Of a DNA stretch of 64,000 nucleotides, positions 1 through 12,541 are shown one piece after another; the first letter of the stretch is position 1, and each line of letters opens with the position of its first letter. The notes below the pieces were generated by a model, which saw only the letters and a list, made by a program, of their open reading frames with translations, had not been told where the DNA came from and searched no databases. Made by a program: the position numbers and the translations under genes. The stretch is from Micromussa lordhowensis (taxonomy: Eukaryota > Cnidaria > Anthozoa > Scleractinia > Lobophylliidae): positions 37,427,437 to 37,491,436 of the forward strand of contig OZ026599.1 of the NCBI GenBank assembly GCA_964020085.1, read 5' to 3'.

Positions 1-1336
1 TTCCCCGGGCATTCCCTGAAAGCCTTGCATCCCATGGAATCCTGGAGCTCCTAGATACATAAAGAAGTGAGGTGATGTAGTAATACATATTAAGACGGAG
101 ATTAGATTGTCCAATGAAAGCATCACGGTGTACACGCCGTGATTTCAATAAGTTCATCAAAGAGCGCTTTAAAATAAACATCATCGTCTTGAATTTTCAC
201 CCTCAAGAGCAGGGAATACCCAAGCTATCCAGGAAGAAACACTTCTTTCCAAATCCTTCGCTCAGGTCTGTGTATTAGATTGGAAGTCGGCCGGACATTT
301 ACCTCACACCTCACAATTATATCAAGTGTCTGGGTGATGGGGCCGACTGGAAAACTGACTGAAATGCCGGAGATTTTTCGATTGCGTTCGATTGGGGTCG
401 ACTAGTTTGGAAATCGAATGCAATCGAAATCTCACAAAACATTTTTGATTCGATTGTGTTCCAATCGTACGATTAAGTTTGATTACCGAACAGTTCGATT
501 AGTAACGTGGGGTTTCCTTATTCTCGTCACCTTGCGAGTGATAAAGAAAGGAAAAATAAAACAACTATTCGACAGTCGAAAGAACGTTTCTCAAGTGATT
601 TAATTTATTTTAATTTACCTGGAGGGCCTCGTGGGCCATCATGACCGGGTTTTCCAGGTCTCCCCCTCCGGCCTGGTCTCCCTGGGGCTCCTGGAATTCA
701 AAGATGAAGAAAACGGAAACAAAATTTAAAAAACGACTCTGGTCACGCTACTTGTAGTCTTGGGTTCGTCACGCAATCTTACCTCCCCTTAGCATCTGCG
801 TGGGAGGCTACAGGAGATTATTGTTAAAGAAGTAAGCCCGGGGACTTTCTACTGAGCCAACGCGACGCAAATCCACTCTTAGAGAACTGGCTATTCGGTA
901 ATTGGTATCGTGAAATCTCTCTCTCTCTCGATAAAAAGGCAAATGGATAAAAATATAAAAAAATTCTGGGCCACTAACCGACGCAAGTACAAGAAGTTGG
1001 AGCAGCTCTCCGGATACGAACTGTCTCTGATCCCTGAAACATACACAAAAACTGACATTAAATAACAATTCTAAAGTCCGTGGTAATACCGAACCTTTTC
1101 ACTAAATCACAGCAGCGAGCAAACCGAAAAAAGAGACCTTTTACCTGCACATCTCGAGCATTGTTACCGAGTTGTAAGGTCTGGATAAGCTTCTCGTGTT
1201 CACGGATTTGCGTTTTTAGCCAACAGAGTTCTTTGTGAGTGTAAACAGCAAACACAAGGCCCGCACAGGCTAACAACATGCAAACAAGTAAAACAGGGAG
1301 AAGTTGGCCTCCGCTTGGCTTTTCTTTTTCTTGCAT
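1..1336 (-). CDS. EDA-like collagen-TNF ligand gene A, 5' part only
   Basis: This is the start of a secreted or membrane TNF-family ligand of the ectodysplasin type; the TNF domain lies beyond the left edge. Exons read on the minus strand: 1145-1336 (Met start, membrane segment about residues 12-32, then a short coiled coil), 983-1033 (contains RIRR, a furin-type site, then CTC), 783-807, 619-690 (pure Gly-X-Y) and 1-50 (Gly-X-Y, partial). Phases join if exon 983-1033 uses the weaker donor GTCGGT; the stronger-looking donor 4 bases on would break the collagen frame. By analogy with genes B-D to the right, the product should be a type II membrane protein that is released by furin and trimerised by the collagen stalk. 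The two exons around the furin site are the least certain part. Confidence 0.7.
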
Positions 1337-2502
1337 GGCCGGTGGAACAGGACAAGAACAGACTTCTCAACAGACAATAATGGCAGAGTATTGGGGAAAA
1401 TTCCCGGAAAACCGCGATAGAGTCACATGAAAAACAACCTGGCTCTAAGCCAAATGTTATTGGCGTGACATTGTTTATCAAAAAAAAAACAGGGGGAAAT
1501 TACTGACATATCCACTGTACTTTCTCCATGGAATATATGCGTAGTTTGAAGGCCCTGTTAGGGGGTTTCGAGCTACGGAATATTTGGCAAATTATTGATG
1601 GCATACAACTGAGATATTGGGGGGAGGGGATAAATTGGATATGGGATATAAGTACATGTAAGAACACATATTCGGGGATATCAAGAAGGAGAATTATTAA
1701 CTTTTGAAACTGAAATTAACGGGATTCGGGATATTTAGGCCAATATTAGCGGGATCGTAGTGTCAATTAGTCCAATATTCATGCACCTTGGACAAACTTT
1801 GACCATAAAATGATATAATGATCGTATTTGTACTGATGACGAGGCCGAAAGTCGAAATCCAAGTCATTCAGTGTTCAAAAGTTGAAGTTGACATTGCTGA
1901 ACGTTGGAAGAAGAGTTTTATTTGGATGTGGTGTACTGCAAATTCGGTAAAAACGATTTCCACGATAAGATGTCCATCAGTAAGTAAGCAATACAATCGT
2001 TTCTGGTCGTGAAGATTTCTACTTTGGATATAAATTTAAATAGTTTATCTTCAGAATTGTGCCGTAACTTTTTCAGATTTTGTCTATTCTTAAAATGATT
2101 CGTCGAGTCAAAGGTCCCCAAGTGCTCTTTCTTCCGAGCGGGAGCAACGATATATTTTAACTACTCAACTTTGGCACGTGACCAGCCAGACGTTCCCCGT
2201 GATGAGCTCGTGAATGGTGCTATTGTGAACCAAATTTTAGTAAATTGATATGTGACCATATGTGCCACTTTTGTTTTGTCAGTCAATCACGAGTCCAACC
2301 TTTAGCTATTTTAAATGAAATGCTATACACCATCTTCGTCTGCCTGATTACAAACAATTGCAGATCGCTACGAAAACATTAGTCATTATGGGCCATAGAC
2401 CCTTTGCATAAATGACGCCGAAATTTGAATAACAATACTTTATATATACATCCTTGGCCTTGTACCGTAATGATTTGCTTATTTACTTTTCGTACCTCAA
2501 GA
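1337..2502. other. Upstream region of gene A, nothing recognised
   Basis: This should hold the gene A promoter and 5' UTR. I see no further exon, repeat or RNA gene in it. Confidence 0.4.
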
Positions 2503-2805
2503 GAGGGCGCTTATTCCATTGAGGGCGCTTATTCAGGACAGGGCGCTTATTCGGGACAGGGCTCTTATTCGGGACAGGGCACTTATTCGGGACAGGGCGC
2601 TTATTCGAGACAGGGCGCTTATTTGCGACAGAGCGTTTCTTCGGGACAGGGTGCTTATTCGGTACAGGGCGTTTATTCGCGACAGGGCACTTATTCGGGA
2701 CAGGGCGCTTATTCGCGACTGGGCGTTTATTCGCGGCAGGGCGCTCATTCGAGACAGGGCGTTTATTCGGGACGGGGCGCTTATTCGGGACAGGACGAAT
2801 ATAAA
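2503..2805 (+). repeat. 18-bp minisatellite, about 16 copies
   Basis: Unit GGGCGCTTATTCGGGACA, repeated with point changes from an abrupt start to an abrupt end. The unit length is a multiple of 3 and most copies lack stops, so two plus-strand frames and one minus-strand frame stay open across the array (for example a GAYSGQ repeat). Confidence 0.95.
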
Positions 2806-2844
2806 GGCAGAAACCGACACAACGTAGAATGTTTTTTTTGAAGG

Positions 2845-2882
2845 TGCACTACATTTCGGCTAGCCAAACCAGCCTTCTTCAG
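2845..2882 (-). ncRNA. Hammerhead-like core, Penelope-type repeat end
   Basis: On the minus strand: CTGAAGA, a hairpin with GGCT/AGCC arms, then GAAA and TGTAG. This fits the CUGANGA...GAAA core found in Penelope-like retroelements. Activity is not shown. Confidence 0.4.
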
Positions 2883-3171
2883 GTACAATGGAAAATTTTG
2901 TATCGGGACGTGTTTTTTATGTAGCATATTACCGGAAATACGTAAAAATAATTGACAGTGTAAATTACAGATAAACATATGAAGAAATAAAATAAGAAAT
3001 GAACAAAATAAAGTAAAAGGAAACGATTGAAATGTTTCTTCGCGGATGTTCAGACCATCAGGACCAATTGTTCTGCCTTTTTTTTAATTCCACTTTTTTT
3101 TTACCACGTTTAAGTCTTTGATGATCCGGAAGAACGTTTCGACACCGACATTGCACTACAAAAACGATTGC

Positions 3172-3197
3172 TTTATTTCGATTGCAGCAAATTTATT
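3172..3197 (-). terminator. Candidate polyadenylation signals downstream of gene B
   Basis: Two AATAAA hexamers on the minus strand (TTTATT on the plus strand at 3172-3177 and 3192-3197) lie about 830 bases past the stop codon of the distal TNF exon. They are the first canonical signals I found below that stop. Confidence 0.35.
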
Positions 3198-3447
3198 GAA
3201 AATATTACAACGCAATTTGTACATTAAGCGATACTCCATTGTTGAATGGCTATAAAATTTAACTTAAGCTACATAAATTAAAGTAATAGCATTTCTTTTC
3301 TATAAAACAAACTAAAAAGCTAAGTTAACTTGCATAGCAGTTGTCCATCTAACGCGAATCAGCAATACTCACATTTAATTAAGTAAATTTTGGATACCAA
3401 AGGGCTTCATGTAAGCTAAACTAGAGATGCTCTGTTTTATAACTCTG

Positions 3448-3720
3448 ACCTGTATTCATAAATGGCCGTCATGAGGTATTTTTTAACGACTCGTACTAAG
3501 TCCTTACTAACTCCGCAAAGTTTTTGCCATCTTTAGCAGAGTTTAATATCAGTGTTGTATGCACGGATAAAGACAATGCCTTTTTCAGCCTCGTTTTCGT
3601 AAAGAAATCTTTTTGTCACACAGTCCTCTGCAAATTGAATTTTGCATTAAAACTGCACATGTGAGGCTCGTGCGTTTAGAGGGCAAGACACGGCTGACTA
3701 GCCGTTTATGAATAGGGTCT
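3448..3720. mobile_element. MITE candidate
   Basis: Ends ACCTGTATTCATAAATGGC and, reversed, GACCCTATTCATAAACGGC form imperfect terminal inverted repeats about 270 bases apart. Nothing coding inside. No clear target duplication. Confidence 0.5.
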
Positions 3721-4029
3721 AAAGTTGCGCAAACAAGAAAAGCTTTTACAACCCGGTACCCAGGAATCTCGGCCAGTTTCCCAGCAGTTAACCGCTGAGT
3801 GAGGAGCTATTTTGCCTTCCAATAGATGTTAAGGGAGTGAAAGACCACTCTAACCTCAAGTTACTTCCTCTTACAGCAATGATCGAGCAGAAAGGTGACA
3901 AGGGATAATGAAGAACTGTAGTCAGTAGGACACGAGCTTAGCCGGAACTATAAAGCAGCCTTGCTATATATCACCAAATTCCCAGAACAAACGTTGAGGA
4001 CAATGCGTTCATTTTCGGGACAGGAAGGG

Positions 4030-4391
4030 TCAACGTGTTGTAGGATAAAGCAGGAATGCGCCAAAATAACTTGAACTCGGATTCATGTAATAACGAGTCG
4101 AAAAAGGAGTTCGGACAAAAATGCGATCCGTCGCGTTTAACAAAACTACGCCGCCATTGTAGTTGGTGTTATATTTTCGAGCCTCACTAACAACAGCAGA
4201 TGTACTTTCCAAGAATTTTTGTGAGTTGACGAACAACTGATGAGTCATTTGGTGTGGTCTGCCGTCATGGTAGAACATCTGGGAGTACACGTAGTAAAAT
4301 CCAGATATTTGTACTTGCACGATGCCATTATGGTGTTCAATTCTGCCTGATCTGTACTTTAAAAGCCAGTTCCCAACTGTACGTCTAGATA
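4030..4391 (-). CDS. Second terminal TNF-domain exon of gene B (alternative or relic)
   Basis: A complete TNF-domain exon lies 1.2 kb downstream of gene B's first TNF exon. It starts after a good acceptor (TTTCTTCACAG) and ends with a TGA at 4030. Conserved landmarks are GNW, GFYYVYSQMFYHDG, KYNTNYNGGV and YFGAFLLYP. Its acceptor phase equals that of exon 5567-5931, so it can join exon 6045-6096 directly. No second ESxHLVG or collagen exon lies between the two TNF exons, so it has no independent gene body here. By eye there is no AATAAA on this strand between the two TNF exons, whereas two occur downstream, at about 3172-3177 and 3192-3197. The simplest readings are a mutually exclusive last exon or a remnant of a fifth ligand gene. 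The open frame with no lesion favours function. Confidence 0.75.
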
Positions 4392-7300
4392 CTGTGAAGA
4401 AACAAATCCATTCTGGGTGAGAGGAATTCACTGCGAACGGTTTAAAAGCAACGGCGTCACTGAGTAAGGTAGGCACCGAGACAGGTTCAAAACTGATTAT
4501 TCTCAGTAAAATCATAAAACAGTCAATGGTGTGCTAAACAATCCACCCTAGCAATAGATTGAAAGCTAATATAGTGTTTTTGTCCGCCTGTAATCTGTCC
4601 TGCTGTGAATCAATCATTTAGTAAAAAATACGACTGCTGAATTAGTTAATGAATCAATCTTTTCATCCCATCAGTTGTAGGTTTTACAATCAGTCATGTG
4701 CCTACAGTCGATCGCCAATTCATAAACAATTTAACCTAAAACTATTTGTTTTTTCAAAAAATAAATCCCATCTCTTATCATACTGTCATCAGTTTATGCT
4801 AATATAAAGAACATTTTACTACAGCATCCAATTGCTTGGTAGGCTCGTATTTTCGTTATTTGTAGCATCATCATCATCATCATCGTCGTCATCATCATCA
4901 TCATCATCATCGTCGTCATCGTCATCACCGACAACAACAACAACAACAAGACAAATGTTCCCTACGTTTTGGATATAATTTGAAAAACAGCTCTTAAATA
5001 GCAAATGACACCAAATACACTACGTCATGATGTGTTTGACAGAAGGTCTTGGTGGATAAATGAATGAAATCAAATCAAATGAACCAATAGTGTCGCGAAC
5101 ACGGCGTGGAGCACAGATCAGGCAGCATCGAGACCACAGGCCAACTGGACACAACATCGTCAACTGACTTGACGCCTACAACATGAACGATTAATCTCTT
5201 TTTCATACCATTTAAAAAGCTAGAAAAATCATCTTGTCACTTCAGGCGACTCGATATCATAGTGCTGTACAGCCATGTCACCCTTGAAATGTTACAACCT
5301 TCAATATACTTACAAGGATAGTATAACCTTAAGATAATTATTTTAAAGTTAGGGCGGTAAACAGAATGCGGCCACTTATTCGAGCTGAGTACCGTAAACA
5401 ATAGAATTCTAACCTAAAACGAAACATCCACCTTTCTGGCAAAGTATGGTCTTCATGAACGATCGATAAGAGTAACAAGTCATTTACAACATTCCCATTG
5501 GGATATAACAAGGGAGCCCCTTAACTTTCCAGGAGGTTGAATTCTCGCGTGCGATCATCATCCAAACTAATCGATATGATGCAGCAAAAAGGCTCCGAAA
5601 AAGCTGCCCTCACTATCCATGAAATAGTGCATAGTGTATGGGATATGAACGGAGATGGTGTCATTTTCCTGAAGTAAGAATACCCCGCCATGATACTTAG
5701 TGTTGTACTTCCTATCGGCACTAATAACGCTCCCTGAACTTTCCATGACTTTCTCATGATTGATGTAGGTGTTGTGACCCATCTGTATGGTGGTGCCATC
5801 ATAGTAATACATTTGGCTGTAAATGTAGTAGTAGCCTTTTCTCTTCACCTCGATGTGTCCGGTTGATGAGTGGTACAAGATGCTGCCCTCGCTGTGCTTC
5901 TTTGCCCAGTTCGTAATGCGGTGGAACCCTGCTGGCGAATATTTGCACTTGATTAGAGATTAGTTTCCGGATCATGCGCTCTTTTACTCAAGAGAAAGAC
6001 TACGTCACGTGATTCACCCCATCAAAAAACAAAAAGCAAATTACTTGGGTTTTGAATTTTTTGTCCATCGCCAACAAGGTGGATGCTTTCACTCATCTAG
6101 ATAGCAATAAAACAAATATATCAGTTAAATGTTTCAGACTTTGCGATTCAAGAGTGTGGGTAAATGATCGTTACCGTTATAAATTCGTAGCTCAAACGCC
6201 ATTACGAAAAGGAAAGATTGATTCCAAAGGCAGAGTGTTCGAATCCTTCTTCACGAAACATATTTTCCTTAACCTTCTGGGTTTCATATCTGTTTTATAC
6301 GAGTTCAGATCCAAGGTTAACCGTGTCTACGACAGTAACTTCTTTCACTGATTTCCTGTAAAATTATGAGTGAATTCCTTACCAATACACTTGTACAAAA
6401 GTCAGCCGGCAAATTACTCACCGATGCTCCGGGCGACCCAGGAGGTCCTATACAAAAATACAAACAACACAAGAGCTTTCAGTGCCATAGACTGCTGTCT
6501 TGTCCTCGTCTATTTTGTCTTGTGCTGATGTTCCTTCTCTGTATCGTACAATTATTTTTTATTCACAACACACAAAATCCGAGTAAGTTATGAAATCGTT
6601 CTTTGATACTCGGAAGTGGTAATTGCTTCCTGACAATGAATGCTTGCATGCTTAAAAAACGCAACATGTAGCTGAGACTGAAGAGAAAACGAACGCTGTT
6701 ATGGAGGCTGTTAGCTGCGTAAACTGACCGATTAACTGACTTTACCCTATTTAGCCTGGGAAAGCACAAATTGCCTCCGCTAATTTCACGACTCCACGAC
6801 TTTTCCTAAAGCACGTCTTCAAAAGGTTTTTTTTACTAACATCAGGTGGTTTTTAAGCTTTTACGAATAATTGATTTCATATTTCATGCGGAATCTTTTT
6901 TGCAGCCTCGTATTACACCAAGGGGGACACTTATCCTCATCCCCCTTCCGAGGTCCGCGAACGAATAAATTTCAGGTTTAATGTGGTTAATAGGAGCGCA
7001 AGTTCATTCCTACCTATGTCGCCTTTGAGTCCCATGTCTCCTTTCACGCCAGGGGGACCCTGAGAGCCATTCTTACCTCCTACCCCCTCAGGCCCTGACG
7101 GCCCAATGTCTCCTGGAATACAAACACAACAAACTGAAAGTCAAAACACAATGCTAATGTATTGCTTGGTTTGATTCTAGCGTAAAGAACACGGTGAAGT
7201 AACCAACAACAACGTCAGGGAGACTTCAGCAAGGACTGTAAAACCGAATTAAAGTAAGTTACTTTAAGATATTTTTTCAGGAATGGCAGTTTTCCTGCTT

Positions 7301-10300
7301 TTATAATGACTCTCAAGATTAATTGTATGTTTTCTTTGGTGTTTCATGATTGCTTACTTCTATTCTTTTTGTTCATAAAATTCCTTAGTAAACTAATCAA
7401 AGTAAGCGGCATGATGTATTTTCATCTTAAAATCTTGACAATCCACAACCAAAACCAATCGGAGTCGCGACTGGCTCACATGAAAAGATTTTTTCCTTCG
7501 GTCTCGCGTTAATTTCTGATTAATTTCAATTTCTAAAGCATGACGCTCAGTCACGTGACCACCTTATAACCTGATGTGAAAAGCTCACCTTTCGTTCCTT
7601 TGGGTCCCTGTATTCCTGGAGGGCCCACAGAGCCGTTTTCTCCCTTTTCGCCGGGAGGGCCTGGATCCCCATTGTGCCCTGAGGAAAAGGTGCCATTTGG
7701 TGATTAACCATAAAGCACCATTACCACCTGGAAATGTTTTCTTTCTGTATTGTCGTTTGCTAATTCTCTGCCAATCACTGAACAAACAACAGCATACGCA
7801 CACGACGTTGGGCAAGTCAAAAAAGCTAAGCAGAAACAATCTTAAGTTCCTCTAGATTGGCAAACTACATGATGCGTTTGGAAATTGAAGAATCAGATTG
7901 AACTTTATCTATCTAGCCTAGCAAGGGAAAAAATGGCGACAATTCAAGAATTCCTTACAAAAAAACAAACTAACCTCGTTTACCTTTCTTACCTCTCCGA
8001 CCTACGAAAAAAGAAAACGAAACGGATTAGAAAATTACATGAATAAAATATTTGTCTGAATATCGATTATCAAGGACGCCTTGTGCTATCGCATCTCATC
8101 AAAATCTCAGAGGCGTAAACGTAGATTATTGGAAAAGATGTGTTTCACTGAGAAATCCGCATGAAGAGATCTCGTGGAAATTGGGTTAAATGTTAACCAT
8201 TACTCCTTTATTTGATGTTTTTTCGTAAAGAAATTCGCGAGCTACTCACACTAGTCGCTCGTTATGCTCAAGAATCATGTCATATTCGTCTGTATCCGGG
8301 GGGGGGGGGATGAACATATCGAGTCTGTGTTCATCAACTTTATTAAAACATCTCCCGGTTTCCAAGATGCACGTGCTACAGATAGTTTACATAAATTTTC
8401 ATTTCCTGCTAAGGCGCATACAACATTTTTATTTGCTGCACTGGCATCGTAATAATCACTGACGGCAACTTGGCCGACCAGTTTATCGACGTTTTCAACG
8501 TCCGTATGCTTCACGTTCCTGACGTCAGCAGAATATACGGCCATATCATGTGACCCGCAACAGATTGACTATAGAGTCCTTTCACATGACGTCACGGTAG
8601 CCATATTGGTGTCCCAAACATTGAAACGGCGTCCATGTTGGTGTCCCAAACATTGAAACAGCGGCCATGTTGGTGTGCCAAAGTAATCCTAAACTGTTTT
8701 TTTTTATGTAACAACTTTCTTCCGTTCCAAAACATTTGCACGGATGCTAGCCTCGTGCATAAAGACGCTCTCTGTTAGGCAATGATGGACACTGGAACTG
8801 CGTATTTCCACGGTAGTTTTAAAAGAAGTGTATCGTGAAAGAAAGCTTTAGCGACAGAGTTTGTGTATGTGCCAGCTGAAAACTCAGTTTAAAAATTCCT
8901 TGAAAGACTATTTGTCAACTGCGAGTAGTCCCGCTTAGCCCATCGAGCGAGACTGGATATAAACAGCAAGGACAAAATGGCCGCGTGAAATCCTGGGGGT
9001 AAGAAGCGCTTCTCGCGCCCAGGATTTCGCGCAGCCACTTTTTTTTTGTTTCTTTCGCGTCATGCATAACAGAAAGCGAAAGAGGGACTTGAAGTTTAAA
9101 CCATTTCAAGCAGAGACATAAATGCATTGTCAACATACACACACATGAGCCCATGACGTACTGCTTGGCTGATAATTAGCTCAGCTGGTAATATTGCGCG
9201 CGTACCTGAACTTCCTTTCGGTCCTGGTAAACCTGGTTCTCCTTTAGGGCCTGCAAGGAAAATGGCAAATTATTAAAACTATATACAAGATTAGAGATTG
9301 TCAGAGTGGCACTAGTTGAATTTACGGTTCTCCTTTTGTTAGAAAGAGAAAACAAACAGCGGTTACAAACATAACAGTAAGGTTTCGCATGGTATATTTA
9401 ACTTGACGTTTCGTATGCTACAACATACATCTTCAGAAGTGACGGTTACAAAATATGACGAGATTTAAAAAGACAAAAACTAAAGCGAGGCATTGGTAAC
9501 TAGCTAGACAACAATGGAAAAAAAAAACTACATCCGGTGTGAATTAATAAAGAAGGAGATTTTCACTACCGACGTTTTCATTTAGGGCGGGTTTCAAGTC
9601 CCGTATTAACAATGTTTCCTTGATTTTACACTGTAAATCACATTGACCACTTGCTAAGATCCCAGGATTACGTTTTCAAGATCCCAGGATTACAAGATTA
9701 CGTTTTCAAGATCTTTCAAGTGGATGAACTGCAGATATACGAATTCTTTTGATAATTCAAACGTAATAACCTGCCTGTATCCAGCTCCTTTGAGACACTG
9801 AGTGACTTGTAAAGGTGAATTAAAGGTGAATTAAATGTTATAAATATTTTCTAGAACTGTGCAAACAGCAGGAAGTTGAAGATTGCCAGTTATTCGTCGA
9901 AAAGAGGTTTTAAATTTTTTGAATCCTAATTCTATCATGAATACGTAAGATTTAATTTATTCGTCTCTGATTTTGAACGGCGGCTGATAAAATGATAGAG
10001 AAGCTACGAGTAGAGGTTCCTTTCATCTTCACCGAGTAGAAAGAGAAGGCAATCTCTGTCTCACAAGGTATCCCTTTTGTCAGAAACACTCTGTTTAGTC
10101 TGCATATGATATGGCAGTTGTCTTTCATTTTCAAAACATTTGCATTTTGATTCATTCAAAATCAGAGAATTCTAATCGCGATTAAAAACAAATCCTTACT
10201 AGTTCGAGCGTTAAGCATTATAAGCTCTGCAGTGCGGCATTCGTTTCGCAAATCCTTATATTCCAACAGTCCTTTGTCCACGAGTCTTTGTTGTAATAAC

Positions 10301-11855
10301 AGGTCACTCGCCGGTCACGCAATCAACACGTGTTCATCATTTGGTCGTTTTGGATGAGAAACTTCGGAGTAAAAGCGGAATAGCGGATTTGATTTCCACA
10401 CTCAAATCGGAATGTTACATTCTTCTTGACTGTCGAAAAAATGAAAATGAAAAGGAATACTGGAAGTTTTGATGTTCGGTTGAATCTCGACAATCCAAAG
10501 GTCGAATGACAATTCCATTCTATGCAAATCATAAAATTTTAACATCCATTAGATATTAAGTATCATGACATCTTCTCCTCCTTTTGTTCCTGTTGAGGTC
10601 ATATGCACAAACATCTTTCACATCAGGGAGCTTTAGCTATCATCAAGATTTTAAAATTGGAACTTTCCTCTGTATTGTTGAACGTACTTTCCCAGCCAGA
10701 CACCTTTTCCGCCGGAACTGTGGGTTTCGCACGTCAACAAATTACTCGTGTCTAGTTATATCTATTTACGCCGAACCTTTACACCGCTGAGAATTTAGGC
10801 GTCAAAAGAACCATTTTTAAACTGTTGTAGCCAAAACAACCATTACTGAGAAACAAAATTACGCAAAAGTAAACATCTTCAGTCGATATGTCAGCGACAA
10901 CATTATTATTGCCTCGAGTAAAGGTCACGATCGCGAATTATACACCGAAATATAGCATAAACGTTTTAAGCTATTGTGTTGTATTGTAGTTGTTTCTACA
11001 ATCGCTTTGAGTTCCGTTTCAGGATATCGAGTGGGGGGGAGTGAATGTTTATTTTTTCGGTTCTTGTAAAAACTGATCAGTTTACAAATCCACGACTTTA
11101 TGGCCACCAACACGGAAGTAAACAAACTTAAAAGACCAAAGTGCATTCATTTTAATCTTTCTTTGTCCTGTGGAGATAATTACATTTTTCACTCGGCAGA
11201 CAAGATGAATATTATTTCACCTCTAGCCTACGCGGATCTTTTTGGATGCAAACCAATTAATTGTTTTAAAATGTGTGCCGTTGGAGTCTCTTTAATAACC
11301 GTGTCATGTCACTATTGAGTGTTATTCTTGGCACCAATAAGATTACCTTGTAAACAGGGGCAGAAGCCTTCAAACTGTCTTTTGTCCCTCCCTTGAGGAA
11401 GATCGGATAAAGCGAGCTGCGAAAAAAGAGCAAACAACAATCTCCCATTGTTCTTTGTACTTCCTAATGAATGCATAGGTTCTGAGAACACTGATAAGCA
11501 AATTGACGGCAATATTTGAATACGCAATTAAGCTTAACTTCTCTGCTTAATTCGCACAGCCAAAACAGCTAACCTTGTTTTTCAGACGGGCAGATTTTTC
11601 CTCCAAAACGCCATCAGTTTCACCCACAGATTTGTCATCCGTCCTCTGAGCTGTGAAGCTGTTTTCCAACTTGTCAACACGGGCGGCTAGTTTGTCTGCG
11701 ACAGTTTCCAGTGTTTGAATTCTTGCAAACTGCGACACCACGATACGATGCAGATTTGCTACTAAGAACGTCACGATAATGATGTACAATGCAGCTGTTA
11801 GAATCGCAAAGTTGATAAAAGAGCGACGCGCACATGTTTTCCCCCGTTGGTCCAT
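4030..11855 (-). CDS. EDA-like collagen-TNF ligand gene B
   Basis: Type II membrane TNF ligand resembling ectodysplasin A. Exons: 11574-11855 (Met start, membrane segment about residues 13-34, coiled coil RIQTLETVADKLAARVDKL), 11347-11416 (furin site RDKR, then a CPC motif), 9206-9250 (GPKGEPG collagen), 7975-8001 (basic RRGKKGKR), 7589-7678, 7014-7112 and 6422-6447 (Gly-X-Y), 6045-6096 (ESIHLVG, first strand of the TNF fold) and 5567-5931 (TNF domain with [13 protein letters not shown], stop at 5567). All phases join, giving about 351 residues. The last acceptor is a tandem CAGCAG, so one residue may vary. A second TNF exon at 4030-4391 could replace the last exon (separate entry). Known for EDA: furin release, collagen-driven multimerisation and NF-kB signalling through a TNF receptor. 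The role in this animal is inference. Confidence 0.86.
4866..4951. repeat. Trinucleotide microsatellite (ATC/GTC then CAA)
   Basis: Runs of CAT/CGT triplets followed by CAACAACAAC. The poly-Asp reading on the minus strand is a by-product. Confidence 0.9.
8601..8683 (+). repeat. 32-bp tandem repeat, 2.5 copies
   Basis: Two nearly identical 32-base units plus a partial one, each with CCAT.TTGGTGTCCCAAAC, in an intron of gene B. Confidence 0.8.
9405..9436 (-). ncRNA. Hammerhead-like core, Penelope-type
   Basis: Minus strand: CTGAAGA, hairpin GTATG/CATAC, then GAAACGTC, with one extra base before the stem. A 5'-truncated relative (ACGAAACGTCAAGTT) lies near 15463-15490. Confidence 0.4.
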
Positions 11856-12107
11856 CGGTTTAAGTGTCTTTTACGAGGAAACTCTTAGTCCCGAACTCAT
11901 GCTTTTGTTTTGATGGCCGGCCTCCGCAAGTCCGGCGCAAAACTGTCTTCAAATTCTCCACGCTTCATTGACATTCATAAACTTTTCTCGGAAAACAAGG
12001 CCATTATTGCGCATGTACGGAGCTGATTGACAGCCAGAGAAAAATTGAAAGTTTTAGGTATTCTGCAAGTACAGCGCTTGCTTACGAAAGAAAGTGACGA
12101 TTTGAGA

Positions 12108-12541
12108 CTACGTTTACACTAGAGGAAATAGTTCCGAATTTGTGACGAATCCGGAACGTTTTAGTACCGGATTGATTTCGCTGTTTGCATACAAGTGGAC
12201 GAATCCGAAACTCCCCGGTTTGGTCAAGTCTTCGGAGATTTTGAATCCGGAATTTAAAGCGCGTTTTTTTGAATCCGAACAATTTTGAATCCGGAGAGTT
12301 TTGTCGTGTACACGATTTCCTCTCGAATCCGGATATTTTTCCTCCTGCGATCTTGTAGTTTGGGTAGAACAAAATGGTCAGTGGATTTGGTAATGTAATC
12401 ACAGTCGTAGTCATATAGATTGTAAACGGTTAGGAATCCGAATATCCTTTCAGTGTAAACGCCTACGAATCCGAATACTCTAAAATTGATGAATCCGGAA
12501 AAATTTACGAATCCGGAAAAATCTTCTCTAGTGTAAACCTA
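12108..12541. mobile_element. MITE with internal CGAATCCGGAA repeats
   Basis: Terminal inverted repeat GTTTACACTAGAG, perfect over 13 bases, about 430 bases apart. Inside, the motif GAATCCGGA or its complement recurs many times in both orientations. No coding content. Confidence 0.75.

Noticed and set aside
2503..2805. Regular short repeats considered as a CRISPR array
   Set aside because: Head-to-tail 18-bp units without spacers, in an animal genome.
4819..5004. Poly-aspartate frame on the minus strand
   Set aside because: Simple translation of an ATC/GTC microsatellite.
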